Shown here piece by piece: positions 17,364 through 25,727 of a stretch of 52,855 nt of DNA (its first letter is position 1; each line of letters begins with the position of its first letter). The DNA comes from Myxococcales bacterium (GTDB lineage Bacteria; Myxococcota_A; Polyangia; Haliangiales; Haliangiaceae): the NCBI GenBank assembly GCA_028287115.1, contig JAQBQF010000008.1, positions 1 through 52,855 of the forward strand. Direction: 5' to 3'. The translations under genes and the position numbers were made by a program. The notes beneath the pieces were generated by a model. It was not told the DNA's origin, did no database searches, and saw nothing but the letters and a program-made list of their open reading frames with translations.

Positions 17364-18254
17364 ATGCGCCCCTTGGTGTGCTGGGTGGTTCTAAGTGTGA
17401 TCGGAGGACCGACATGGGCCGGCGACCTACCCGAGCTCAAATCACGGTCCGTTGTCGTGATCGACGCAGAGAGCGGCGCGGAGATCTTTGGAAAAGACGC
17501 CGACGAGATCCGGCCTATTGCATCGACGACCAAGATCTTCGTGGCGCTAGCGGTTCGAAAGAAGGGCCTAGATCTCGATGGTTGGACCGAGATCACGAAG
17601 GTCGATGCCAAACAGGCACGAGGGGGCGCAAAGACCCGCCTCGATATCGGAGAGCGGTTCAGAAACATCGACCTGCTGCGCGCCATGCTCATGGCATCAG
17701 ACAACCGAGCGCCGAGCGCCCTTGGACGCGCTGCCGGGATGAGCCCGGGCGACCTGGTCCAGGCAATGAACGAGGTGGCCAAAACGCTTCATCTGAAGCG
17801 GACCAAGTTCACGGATACGACCGGCCTGCGCGGCAACATCTCGACCGCCCGCGAGATGACCATCGCGCTGCGTGCCGCGATCGACGACTCGGTGTTGCGC
17901 GAGATCATGCGCGATGAGTTCGAGGTCGTGGTCGGAAAGGGCGGACGCCCCAAGATCCCGTACGGCACGACGAATCAGCCGCTGCTCGCCAAGAAGTACG
18001 ACGTGATCGGCGGCAAGACCGGCTACACGACCGCGGCGGGCTATTGCTACGTCACCGCGGCGCGCTTCGCCGAGAAGACCATCGTGATGGCGTTTCTCGG
18101 CGCCGAGGGCAAGCAGACGCGATTCGCGGACTTCAACCGCGTTGCTTCGTGGCTCGAACGCGGCGCACCCGGCGCGAAGGTCAGCACGAAGGCACATGCG
18201 CGTCGCACGCCGCCGCGCCTCGACACCGACGTCCGGGGCCACGTCTCGAACTGA
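17364..18254 (+). CDS. D-alanyl-D-alanine carboxypeptidase (peptidase S11, PBP5-type)
   Basis: A 296-residue exported penicillin-binding protein with an N-terminal signal ending near TWAG. All three active-site motifs are present: SxxK as STTK (Ser54, Lys57), SxN as SDN (112-114) and KTG (218-220). Family members remove the last D-Ala from peptidoglycan side chains in the periplasm. It is shorter than E. coli DacA and lacks that protein's C-terminal domain and amphipathic anchor, ending in a basic tail. It starts 85 bases from the divergent kinase and is followed 20 bases later by the Tat-type TldD-like gene on the same strand. Confidence 0.93.
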   Translation: MRPLVCWVVLSVIGGPTWAGDLPELKSRSVVVIDAESGAEIFGKDADEIRPIASTTKIFVALAVRKKGLDLDGWTEITKVDAKQARGGAKTRLDIGERFRNIDLLRAMLMASDNRAPSALGRAAGMSPGDLVQAMNEVAKTLHLKRTKFTDTTGLRGNISTAREMTIALRAAIDDSVLREIMRDEFEVVVGKGGRPKIPYGTTNQPLLAKKYDVIGGKTGYTTAAGYCYVTAARFAEKTIVMAFLGAEGKQTRFADFNRVASWLERGAPGAKVSTKAHARRTPPRLDTDVRGHVSN

Positions 18255-18274
18255 GTTTGGCTTATGCTCGCGCG

Positions 18275-19753
18275 GTGACGTGGTCTCGACGCGAGGTGCT
18301 CGGCAGTCTCGGCGTGGCGTCGGCGCAGGCGCTGCTGTGGGCGTGCAGCTCGCGGCCGCGACCGGTGCAACACCCGATCGAGGTGAGCGGCCAGGTGCGG
18401 AACTGGCTCCACGACGCGGTGGCCAAGCTGCGCGCCGAGTATCCATTCGCGCATGCGCTCGCCGTCAGCCGGCGTCGCACGACGGCCGGGATCGATGTGC
18501 TCGGCGCGGGTGTCGCACGCGGGCGCTGCGATGGAGTCGTGCTCACCGTGCGGACGCGCGAGGGTGCCCGGCGCGAGCACGTGACGAGCGATCTCTCGAG
18601 TACCGGTGTCGATACGGCAAGTCGTGCCCTGCTGTCACGCGCGGTGAGGCCCGCGACGATCGAGCTCGGTCATCCGCAGATCGCGCCGCTTCCGTTTGCC
18701 GCGAATCAGGATCCACGCGACATCACCGATGCGACGCTCCTCGGCAAAGTGGCCGAGATGACCAAGCGCGATCAGGAGCTCTCGAGCCGGATCGTGTATG
18801 CGGCATCGTTGATCGATATCGACGATGCCAACGTGTGGTCGGTCTCTGAAGGCCGCGACCTCGAGCAACGGCTGGTCCGCATCCGGCGCGTGCTCACGCG
18901 CGTCGCGTGGAACGGAACGCGACCGATCGTGAGTGAAGCGTCGCGCGGCTGGATCGGCGGGATCGACGCGCAGGACTTGAGTGACGCGGAGATCGCGAAT
19001 GCGACGCGAGGGGCGCTCGTGCTCGCGACGCCGAGCGCCTTCGAAGACACCGAGCGAGACGTCCTGCTCGATCCCGATGTCGCAGCGACGATCATCGATG
19101 CGAGCGCGCGTGCACTGCTCACTTCGACGGCACTTCGGCGTCCGGAGGTCGCGCGGCGGCTTGCGGCGGGTGGCGCGATCGCATCACCCGTGATCACGCT
19201 CGTCGACGATCCGGCGGTGCCCGGCGGTTACGGCAGCTGCTACTTCGATGATGAGGGCGAGCCTGCGAGCAAGCTGACGCTCCTCGACGCCGGGCGCGTG
19301 GTCGGGCGGCTCGCCGACCGCGCGGCGGTCGAGCACGAGTCCGCGACGATGGCCGGACGCGGACGGAGACCCGGCCACATCGGGCCGATCGAGCCCGCGC
19401 CATCGAACCTGCGGCTGCAGGCCGGTACAGCCGCGGCCGAGGATCTGCTCGACGACGGCTACGTGCTGCAAGGCGGGCTCGGTGCGGTGGTCGATGCGGG
19501 GAGCGACCGCATCGTCGTCTCGGTGGCGCGCGCGATAGAACGGCACGGCGGCAAGGACACCGGCCGGGTGTTCGCGGACGTCGAGCTCGTCGGCGATTTC
19601 GCGCAGCTCCTCTCCTCGGTGACCGCGGTCTCGATCACGACACAGACGATCAGCCTTCGCGATGAAATCGATGGCCAGCCGATGTGGCGATCGATCGAAG
19701 CGCCCGCGTTGCGACTCCGCGGCATGCTGCGCGCGCGCCGGGGGCCGCTGTGA
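18275..19753 (+). CDS. TldD-like protein with Tat/lipoprotein signal but no HExxxH
   Basis: A 492-residue protein from GTG at 18275. The N-terminus TWSRREVLGSLGV has the twin-Arg pattern of Tat signals and runs into LLWAC, a likely lipobox, so it is probably exported folded and lipid-anchored. The C-terminal half matches TldD in order: a LLDPDVAATII block, ITLVDDPAVPGGYGS, CYFDDEGEPASKLTLL, then a VVDAGSDRIVVSVARAI end domain. Where TldD has HEAVGH, this protein reads DASARA, so the zinc site appears lost. It may be a structural or regulatory subunit. Its stop overlaps the next gene's start in GTGA 19750-19753. Confidence 0.75.
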   Translation: MTWSRREVLGSLGVASAQALLWACSSRPRPVQHPIEVSGQVRNWLHDAVAKLRAEYPFAHALAVSRRRTTAGIDVLGAGVARGRCDGVVLTVRTREGARREHVTSDLSSTGVDTASRALLSRAVRPATIELGHPQIAPLPFAANQDPRDITDATLLGKVAEMTKRDQELSSRIVYAASLIDIDDANVWSVSEGRDLEQRLVRIRRVLTRVAWNGTRPIVSEASRGWIGGIDAQDLSDAEIANATRGALVLATPSAFEDTERDVLLDPDVAATIIDASARALLTSTALRRPEVARRLAAGGAIASPVITLVDDPAVPGGYGSCYFDDEGEPASKLTLLDAGRVVGRLADRAAVEHESATMAGRGRRPGHIGPIEPAPSNLRLQAGTAAAEDLLDDGYVLQGGLGAVVDAGSDRIVVSVARAIERHGGKDTGRVFADVELVGDFAQLLSSVTAVSITTQTISLRDEIDGQPMWRSIEAPALRLRGMLRARRGPL

Positions 19754-21018
19754 TCGATCAAGTAGAGCTCGTGCGTGCGCTCGGCCAGCGAGAGGTCGCC
19801 GATTGGGTGATCATCGAACGCGCGCAGCAGCTCGCGTCTGTGGACGGACGGCTCCATCGCGCAGAGCATCGCAAGCGCTGGCTCCTGACGGTGCACCTCG
19901 ATCTGTACAACGGACGCGGCAGCGCTCACCTCGCGATCGACGCGGTCGATGGCACCGCAGATGCGATCGTCGATCAAGCGATCGCGCTCGCACGCGCGGC
20001 GGTGGGACCGGCATGGACGAGCGTTCCTCCGACGGCGCCGGCGAAGGTCGCGCTGCTCGATCCTTCGCTCGCAGCAATCGATCCATTCGAGGCTGCGGAG
20101 GGGATGTTGCGAGGCTTCAAGCGGCCGGCCGGAGTCACGGTCGATGCGCGAGCGCGCGTGTTGCGCGAGCAGGTCACCGCGATCGCGAAGACCGGGTTTC
20201 GTACGCAATGGAATGCGAGCATCGTGCGGATCGACGCCCTGGTCACCGCACGCGAGCGCAGTCTCGAGATCAGCCGCGAAGCCCGCCAGGTCGCCGATCT
20301 CGAGACCGAACGCGCGATCGCAGGCGCGGCCGCCGATCTCGAGCTCCTCGCGGCTGCCGGAGCACCGGCGGCGGGTCCGTGCTCGCTCGTGTTCGCGACC
20401 GACGCGATGTTGCACGGCGGCCTCGGCGTGTGGGCCGCGTTCGCGAACCAAGGCGATGCGATCGTCGAGCGGCAGGGCCTGACGCGCTACCGCGAGCATG
20501 CTGCGATCGTGGCTGGTGCCGATCAACTCGACGAGCCGCTGACCGTCACGAGCGACGGCGCGCTCGATTTTGGTCTGCTCTCCGCGCCGATCGGCGATGA
20601 GGGCGACGCCGTGCGGCGGTTTCTGCTGGTCGAACGCGGGATCGCGGTCGGTCTCGGGCTATCGCCTCGTGAAGCGGCGTTTCGCAGCCGCGATCCGAAC
20701 GGCGGCGTGCGCAACCTCGTGATCGAGACCGGCACTTGGTCCGGCGCGCCGGATGAAGCCGCGGGGCCCCAGAAGCGGCGCGTGGTCGAGCTCCGCCGGC
20801 TGCGCAGCCTGGCGATCGACCCGTATACCGGCGATGCGAGCCTCGAAATCGCGCTTGGCGTCGACCGCGCGACCGGTAAGACCTTCTCCGGTGGGACGGT
20901 GCGGCTCGATCTGATCGCGGCACTCGCGCGCGCTCGTCGAACAGCGACGCGAATCAGCCGAGGCTCGTACCAAGGCCCGAGTGCCGTGAGGGTCGACCGC
21001 GCCGAACTGATCGTGTGA
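19750..21018 (+). CDS. TldE/PmbA-like protein, partner of the upstream TldD-like protein
   Basis: A 422-residue protein starting at GTG 19750, inside the upstream stop (GTGA overlap), so the two are probably made in equal amounts. The first 180 residues resemble the PmbA/TldD N-domain (KRWLLTVHLDLYNGRGSAHLAI, DAIVDQAIALARAAV). The C-domain contains SREAAFRSRDPNGGVRNLVIETGTWS, similar to the end of PmbA proteins. No zinc motif and no signal peptide are visible. If it pairs with the Tat-signal protein, it may ride through the Tat system as a folded complex. The family call is moderately sure because the sequence has diverged. Confidence 0.7.
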   Translation: MIDQVELVRALGQREVADWVIIERAQQLASVDGRLHRAEHRKRWLLTVHLDLYNGRGSAHLAIDAVDGTADAIVDQAIALARAAVGPAWTSVPPTAPAKVALLDPSLAAIDPFEAAEGMLRGFKRPAGVTVDARARVLREQVTAIAKTGFRTQWNASIVRIDALVTARERSLEISREARQVADLETERAIAGAAADLELLAAAGAPAAGPCSLVFATDAMLHGGLGVWAAFANQGDAIVERQGLTRYREHAAIVAGADQLDEPLTVTSDGALDFGLLSAPIGDEGDAVRRFLLVERGIAVGLGLSPREAAFRSRDPNGGVRNLVIETGTWSGAPDEAAGPQKRRVVELRRLRSLAIDPYTGDASLEIALGVDRATGKTFSGGTVRLDLIAALARARRTATRISRGSYQGPSAVRVDRAELIV

Positions 21019-21042
21019 CTGGCGACGCGAGCGTGCTATACG

Positions 21043-23328
21043 GTGCGCCCCTTGCCGTTTCCACCGACCCATCCTGCCTTGCTGAGTGCGCTGACGCGCC
21101 GCTCGTACCTCGAGCCGACGCCCGTACAGGCAGCCGTTCTCGCAGCGGAGGCGCAGGACCGCGATCTGCTGGTCTCCGCCCAGACCGGATCTGGCAAGAC
21201 CGTCGCGTTCGGCCTCGCGCTCGCCAAGCCGTTACTCGGTGATGCACTGCGCTTCACGTCCGCGGGCGCACCGCTCGCTTTGATCGTTACGCCGACGCGC
21301 GAGCTGGCTCTACAAGTTCATCGCGAGCTGTCTTGGCTCTACGCCGACACGGGCGCGCGGATCACGACGTGCGTCGGCGGCATGGATCCATCGCGCGAGC
21401 GCAACGCGCTTCGCCAGGGCGTGCACGTCGTCGTCGGAACGCCGGGCCGGCTCTGCGATCATCTCGAGCGCGGTGCACTCGTGCTCGCGAAGTTGTCGGC
21501 CGTCGTTCTCGACGAAGCCGACGAGATGCTCGACATGGGCTTTCGCGAGGATCTCGAGCGCCTGCTCGAAGCGTCGCCGGCCGAGCGCCGTACGCTGATG
21601 TTCTCGGCGACGATCCCGAAGGAGATCGCGACGCTCGCGAAGCGCTATCAGAAGCAAGCGCTGCGGATCGCGACGTCGTCGGAAGCCGATCGCCACGTCG
21701 ATATCGAGTACCAGGCGGTTCCGATCGTGCCGCGCGAGCGCGATCTCGCGGTCGTCAACTTGCTGCGCTACCACGAAGGCGTCGGCGCGCTCGTGTTCTG
21801 CGCGACGCGCGATGGCACCACGCGACTCGCCGCCAACCTCAACGAGCGCGGGTTCTCGGTCGTCGCGCTATCCGGCGAGCTCAGCCAGCGCGAGCGCAAC
21901 CTCGCATTGCAAGCGCTGCGCGATGGCCGCGCACGCGTATGTGTCGCGACGGATGTCGCCGCGCGCGGCCTCGATCTTCCAGACCTCGGACTCGTGATTC
22001 ATGCGGACTTGCCGCAGAACAAGCAGATGCTCGTCCATCGTAGCGGCCGCACTGGACGCGCGGGCAAGCACGGCATCGCGATCATCCTCGTCCCCGATGC
22101 CGGCCGCCGCTACGTCGAGCGCACGCTGCACTCGGCGCACATCGACGCGAAGTGGATGCGCGGCCCGTCGTCGGACGACATCCTGCAGCGCGATCAGGAG
22201 CTCCTGATCAAAGAGATGACCGCGATGACCGAAGAGCCCTCCGAAGAGGATCGACAGGTCGCGCGCGCACTTCTCGAGAAGAAGACCGCCGAAGATCTCA
22301 CGGCGGCACTCGTCCGCCTGCGACGCCAGGCGCGACCGGCGCCCGAGGAGCTGACCGTACCGCCGTCGATGCGACCGCAGCGCCCGCGCGATCACGAGCA
22401 GCGAGCGCCGCATCGCGAGCCGCCACGCGCTCATCGCGAGCCGACCCCGCATCCGCGCGGCGATGAACAGCGCCCGCGACGCGAGAACGCTCCGCTTCCG
22501 CGCCGCGATCACGAAGCGCGTCCGGCCCGCGATCACGAAGCGCGTCCGGCCCGCGATCACGCAGCGCGTCCTGCCCGCGATCACGAGGCGCGTCCGGCCC
22601 GCGATCACGAGGCGCGTCCGGCCCGCGATCACGAGGCGCGTCCGGCCCGCGATCACGAAGCGCGTCCTGCACGCGATCACGAAGCGCGTCCTGCACGCGA
22701 TCACGAAGCGCGTCCTGCACGCGATCACGAGGCGCGCCCGGCCCGCGCTCCCGCACACCGCGATCAAGATGCGGCTCCCGCGCGTCCCTCTCGCGATTAC
22801 AAAGCACGTCCCGGCCGCGATCACGAGGCGCCCGCTCCCGAGGCCGGGCCTGCTCCCGAGTCCGGGGTAGCTCCTGCCCGCGATCAAGAAGCGCGTCCTG
22901 CCGGCGAGCCCGCACATCGCGATCAAGAAGCGCGTCCTGCTCGCGAGCCCGCAGAGGCTCGTCCGGCGCGAGAGCCGTATCGAGACGCAGAGCCGCGCTT
23001 CGCACACGACGCCGAGTCGCGCCCGCGCCGCGATCACGCTCCGCTGCCGCGCCGGGATCACGAGCATCCCGTCATTGCTGCCGGCAATACGGTGTGGTTC
23101 ACGATCAACGTCGGCCGTTCGAAGAATGCCGATCCGAAGTGGCTGATCCCCCTGCTGTGCCGCCGCGGGAACATCACGAAGCGCGAGATCGGCAAGATCC
23201 AGATCTTGGCGCGCGAGACCCGCGTCGAGATCACCGGCGATGCGAGCGCGAAGTTTGCGGAGTCTGTCCGCAAGCCCGATGAGAAGGATCGCAACATCCA
23301 CATCGAGCCGCTGGACTCGCCGCGCTAG
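21043..23328 (+). CDS. DEAD-box RNA helicase with DbpA-type RNA-binding domain
   Basis: A 761-residue ATP-dependent RNA helicase from GTG at 21043. The core has all DEAD motifs: the Q motif (EPTPVQ), AQTGSGKT (46-53), PTRELA, TPGR, DEAD (157-160), SAT, ARGLD and HRSGRTGRAG. After about residue 440 comes a long basic/acidic low-complexity region with ten RDHEARPA octapeptides (488-567) and looser copies. The end (about 680-755; WFTINVGRSKNADPKWLIPLLCRRGNITKREIGKI) is the DbpA RNA-binding domain that in DbpA/CsdA-like helicases directs binding to structured RNA such as 23S rRNA. Probable role: ribosome assembly or RNA remodelling, perhaps in the cold. The low-complexity part may promote condensation. 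Confidence 0.95.
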   Translation: MRPLPFPPTHPALLSALTRRSYLEPTPVQAAVLAAEAQDRDLLVSAQTGSGKTVAFGLALAKPLLGDALRFTSAGAPLALIVTPTRELALQVHRELSWLYADTGARITTCVGGMDPSRERNALRQGVHVVVGTPGRLCDHLERGALVLAKLSAVVLDEADEMLDMGFREDLERLLEASPAERRTLMFSATIPKEIATLAKRYQKQALRIATSSEADRHVDIEYQAVPIVPRERDLAVVNLLRYHEGVGALVFCATRDGTTRLAANLNERGFSVVALSGELSQRERNLALQALRDGRARVCVATDVAARGLDLPDLGLVIHADLPQNKQMLVHRSGRTGRAGKHGIAIILVPDAGRRYVERTLHSAHIDAKWMRGPSSDDILQRDQELLIKEMTAMTEEPSEEDRQVARALLEKKTAEDLTAALVRLRRQARPAPEELTVPPSMRPQRPRDHEQRAPHREPPRAHREPTPHPRGDEQRPRRENAPLPRRDHEARPARDHEARPARDHAARPARDHEARPARDHEARPARDHEARPARDHEARPARDHEARPARDHEARPARDHEARPARAPAHRDQDAAPARPSRDYKARPGRDHEAPAPEAGPAPESGVAPARDQEARPAGEPAHRDQEARPAREPAEARPAREPYRDAEPRFAHDAESRPRRDHAPLPRRDHEHPVIAAGNTVWFTINVGRSKNADPKWLIPLLCRRGNITKREIGKIQILARETRVEITGDASAKFAESVRKPDEKDRNIHIEPLDSPR
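22504..22743 (+). repeat. ten tandem 24-bp repeats in the helicase gene
   Basis: Ten units of CGCGATCACGAAGCGCGTCC plus four more bases, differing at a few positions only, code for RDHEARPA. The near identity at wobble sites points to recent duplication. Looser copies continue to about 22960. Confidence 0.95.
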
Positions 23329-23370
23329 ACGTACTTCGAGCCGCGCACGGGTCTTGCTCATCAGATCGAT

Positions 23371-23841
23371 GTGGCGAAGGAGCGCGACTCGCTCATCAGG
23401 ATCATCGGCGCCTTCAAGCTCGTGAAGGCGCTCTTGCTGACCGCGGTGAGCGTGACCGCACTCTCGCTGATCCACGGAGATCCCGCATCGCACGTTGCGA
23501 GTTGGATGAGCGCGCTCGGCTTTGACCCCGAGAATCTCTATGTCAACGAGGGCCTCCAGAAGATCGAGCACGCCGACCCTCAGAAGTTGAAAGAGGTCGG
23601 GATCGGTAGCCTCGTCTATGCGGCGCTGTTCATGACGGAGGGCGTCGGCCTGCTGCTACGGCGCGTGTGGGCCGAATACCTGACGGTAATCATCACGATG
23701 TCGTTCATCCCGTTCGAGATCTACGAGATGATCGAGCACGAGAGCTGGCGGAAGGGCGCTCTGATCGCCATCAACGTCGCGATCGCGGTCTACCTCGTGC
23801 TGCGGCTGCGCCGAGACAAGCACTGGCCATTCAACCGCTGA
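23371..23841 (+). CDS. DUF2127 family membrane protein
   Basis: A 156-residue inner-membrane protein starting at GTG 23371. Four hydrophobic segments are visible: ALLLTAVSVTALSLI, a IGSLVYAALFMTEGVGLLL stretch, YLTVIITMSFIPFEIYEM and ALIAINVAIAVYLVLRL. The opening RIIGAFKLVKALLL and the PFEIYE motif are typical of DUF2127, whose function is not known. It sits 42 bases after the helicase and 19 bases before the phosphoesterase, all on the same strand. Confidence 0.85.
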   Translation: MAKERDSLIRIIGAFKLVKALLLTAVSVTALSLIHGDPASHVASWMSALGFDPENLYVNEGLQKIEHADPQKLKEVGIGSLVYAALFMTEGVGLLLRRVWAEYLTVIITMSFIPFEIYEMIEHESWRKGALIAINVAIAVYLVLRLRRDKHWPFNR

Positions 23842-23860
23842 CGGAGCACGATGATCGGCG

Positions 23861-24418
23861 ATGGTCCCGCTGGTGAAAAAAGCCGCGACGATTCCGCTGC
23901 CCGAGACGGGCTCGCTGAAGCTCGCGGTCGTCGCCGACACGCATTCGACGCCGCACGAAGCCACGCACGACCATCTGAGAGCGCTCGCGCCTGACGCCAT
24001 CCTTCACGCGGGAGACATCGGCGACCTCTCGGTCCTCGACGAGCTGAGCGCGATCGCGCCGCTGTTCGCGATCCGCGGCAACATCGATACGCGGGCTCGC
24101 GACCTTCCGGACGTGCTGACGATCGACATCGGCGATCGCCTTCGCATCCTGATGCTTCACATCGGCGTCGCCGGCCCGCGGCTGCGCGCGGATGCGATCC
24201 GCCTCGCACGCGCCGCGAAGGCGTCGCTCGTCGTCTGCGGTCACTCGCACGTACCCTTCATCGGCCAGGAGCGCGACCTCGCGGTGTTCAACCCGGGCTC
24301 GGTCGGTCCGCGCCGGTTCGACCTGCCGATCGTGTTCGGAACGATCGCCATCACCACCGCCGCCGTTCGGTTCGCGCACTTCGACTGCGAAACGGGTCGG
24401 CCGTGGAGCCCGCCCTGA
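23861..24418 (+). CDS. YfcE/MJ0936-type metallophosphoesterase
   Basis: A 185-residue calcineurin-like phosphoesterase. The metal-binding motifs are in order: DTH (Asp26, His28), GDIGD, GNID and GHSHVP near the end, with the short alpha-beta layout of the YfcE class. These cytoplasmic enzymes hydrolyse phosphodiesters in vitro; the natural substrate is usually unknown, as here. It follows the DUF2127 gene closely and could share its transcript. Confidence 0.92.
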   Translation: MVPLVKKAATIPLPETGSLKLAVVADTHSTPHEATHDHLRALAPDAILHAGDIGDLSVLDELSAIAPLFAIRGNIDTRARDLPDVLTIDIGDRLRILMLHIGVAGPRLRADAIRLARAAKASLVVCGHSHVPFIGQERDLAVFNPGSVGPRRFDLPIVFGTIAITTAAVRFAHFDCETGRPWSPP

Positions 24419-24465
24419 GAATAGGGACGGTGCACACTGTCGCTACCTGCGATCTGCAAGCTAGC

Positions 24466-24496
24466 GAGATCGCATGTGACACAGGCTCGCGATCTC
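24466..24496. repeat. inverted repeat with 8-bp arms
   Basis: GAGATCGC at 24466-24473 is answered by GCGATCTC at 24489-24496 with 15 bases between. It lies in the 140-base gap between the phosphoesterase and the M28 peptidase genes. No T-run follows. It could be an operator or a weak transcript-end hairpin. Confidence 0.45.
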
Positions 24497-24558
24497 CATC
24501 ATGTCCGCTGCACGTCGTTTCCGCGAAACCTCGCGCGGCGTCGTGCGTCTGAACGATC

Positions 24559-25599
24559 ATGCGCATTTGCGCTCTGATCGCGCTCGCCGCTTGTTCCTCG
24601 CACGCTGAACCGAGGGCTCAACCTACTCACGCCGCTTTCGCGGAATCCCGGTCCGAGCTCACGCCCGCTGTGACCCTGGATGCGGCGACGGTCGCGAGCT
24701 GCGTCGATGGCAAGCCGTTCGACGAAGTCACGCTACGCGAGCGAATCGAGCTCCTGGCCGCGAGCGAGCTCGGTGGACGCGCCCCCGGAAGCTCGGGCGA
24801 TCTCACGGCGCGCACGTTGATCGCCGAGCAATTTCGTTGTCTCGGTCTCACCCCGGCGGGCGACGGCGATGGCTTCGACCAAGCCTTCGACACGGCCCGC
24901 GAGCGGACCGCGAATGTCGTCGGCTACATCGCGGGTACAGACAGCACGGATGTCATCCTGATCGGCGCCCATCACGATCACCTCGGCGCTCATCATCCCG
25001 GCGCGAATGACAATGCTTCGGGGATCGTCGCGCTCCTCGCGATCGCACAGGCGATCCGACAGCAACCCAAGGCACCTCCTCGCACCATCGCGTTTGTCGC
25101 ATTCGGTGCCGAGGAACAAGGCATGGTCGGCTCGAAATTCTTCGCCGCGCATGCACCGGCGGCGCTCCCGACCGATCACATCGTCTACGACATCAACCTC
25201 GATATGGTCGGCAGCTACGCGTCGCGCGGCGCGGTCTACGTGATGGGCACGTTTCCAAAGCTCGCCGCTCGCAAGCTGCTCGACGGGATCGCGAAGGCTC
25301 ACCGCCGGCTCGACATGGGGCTCGGCGGCCGCGGCGAGCGTTCCGATCACGAGCCGTTCTGCGCGCTCGGCATTCCGTACGTGTTCTTCTGGACGCCCGA
25401 CGATCGCTGTTATCACGCGCCTTGCGATACGGCCGCGAACGTCGACGTCCGTCATCTCGCGGAGATCGCGAAGATCGCGACCGAGCTCGTCAGCGGTCTC
25501 GCCAACAGCGACGTCGACCTCGCAGCTGCACGCTCGAGCCTCGGTTGTTCGGGCGTCGTCGCTCGGCGCGGTGCAACCGCCGGGACACCACGAGATTGA
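24559..25599 (+). CDS. M28-family zinc aminopeptidase lipoprotein
   Basis: A 346-residue exported peptidase with a very short lipoprotein signal (MRICALIALAAC, Cys12). The two-zinc M28 core is complete: HHDHLG (His139), GANDNASG (Asp151), GAEEQG (Glu185-Glu186), INLDMVGS and RSDHEPF. Family members remove N-terminal residues from peptides. The final 20 residues are a basic tail without known features. It likely works outside the inner membrane on peptides released by other proteases. It appears to be a single-gene unit. Confidence 0.92.
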   Translation: MRICALIALAACSSHAEPRAQPTHAAFAESRSELTPAVTLDAATVASCVDGKPFDEVTLRERIELLAASELGGRAPGSSGDLTARTLIAEQFRCLGLTPAGDGDGFDQAFDTARERTANVVGYIAGTDSTDVILIGAHHDHLGAHHPGANDNASGIVALLAIAQAIRQQPKAPPRTIAFVAFGAEEQGMVGSKFFAAHAPAALPTDHIVYDINLDMVGSYASRGAVYVMGTFPKLAARKLLDGIAKAHRRLDMGLGGRGERSDHEPFCALGIPYVFFWTPDDRCYHAPCDTAANVDVRHLAEIAKIATELVSGLANSDVDLAAARSSLGCSGVVARRGATAGTPRD

Positions 25600-25727
25600 G
25601 TGCCTCCCGCTGCGTCGGGTGAATGTGAATTGGGGCGGATCTCCGTCGCTTTCTGTGGATTACCGCCATGAACGACATCGGCATTTTCATTGCACGCGGG
25701 CGCCGACGGAAAGAGAGGACCACCCCG

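Noticed and set aside
22504..22743. CRISPR-like regular repeats
   Set aside because: Repeats are contiguous without unique spacers, keep reading frame and encode RDHEARPA; they are coding repeats.
21868..23571. Long open frame (567 codons) on the strand opposite the DEAD-box helicase
   Set aside because: The 24-bp repeats keep all frames open because 24 is a multiple of three. The encoded Arg/Ala/Ile-rich protein has no family features, and the helicase on the other strand is complete.
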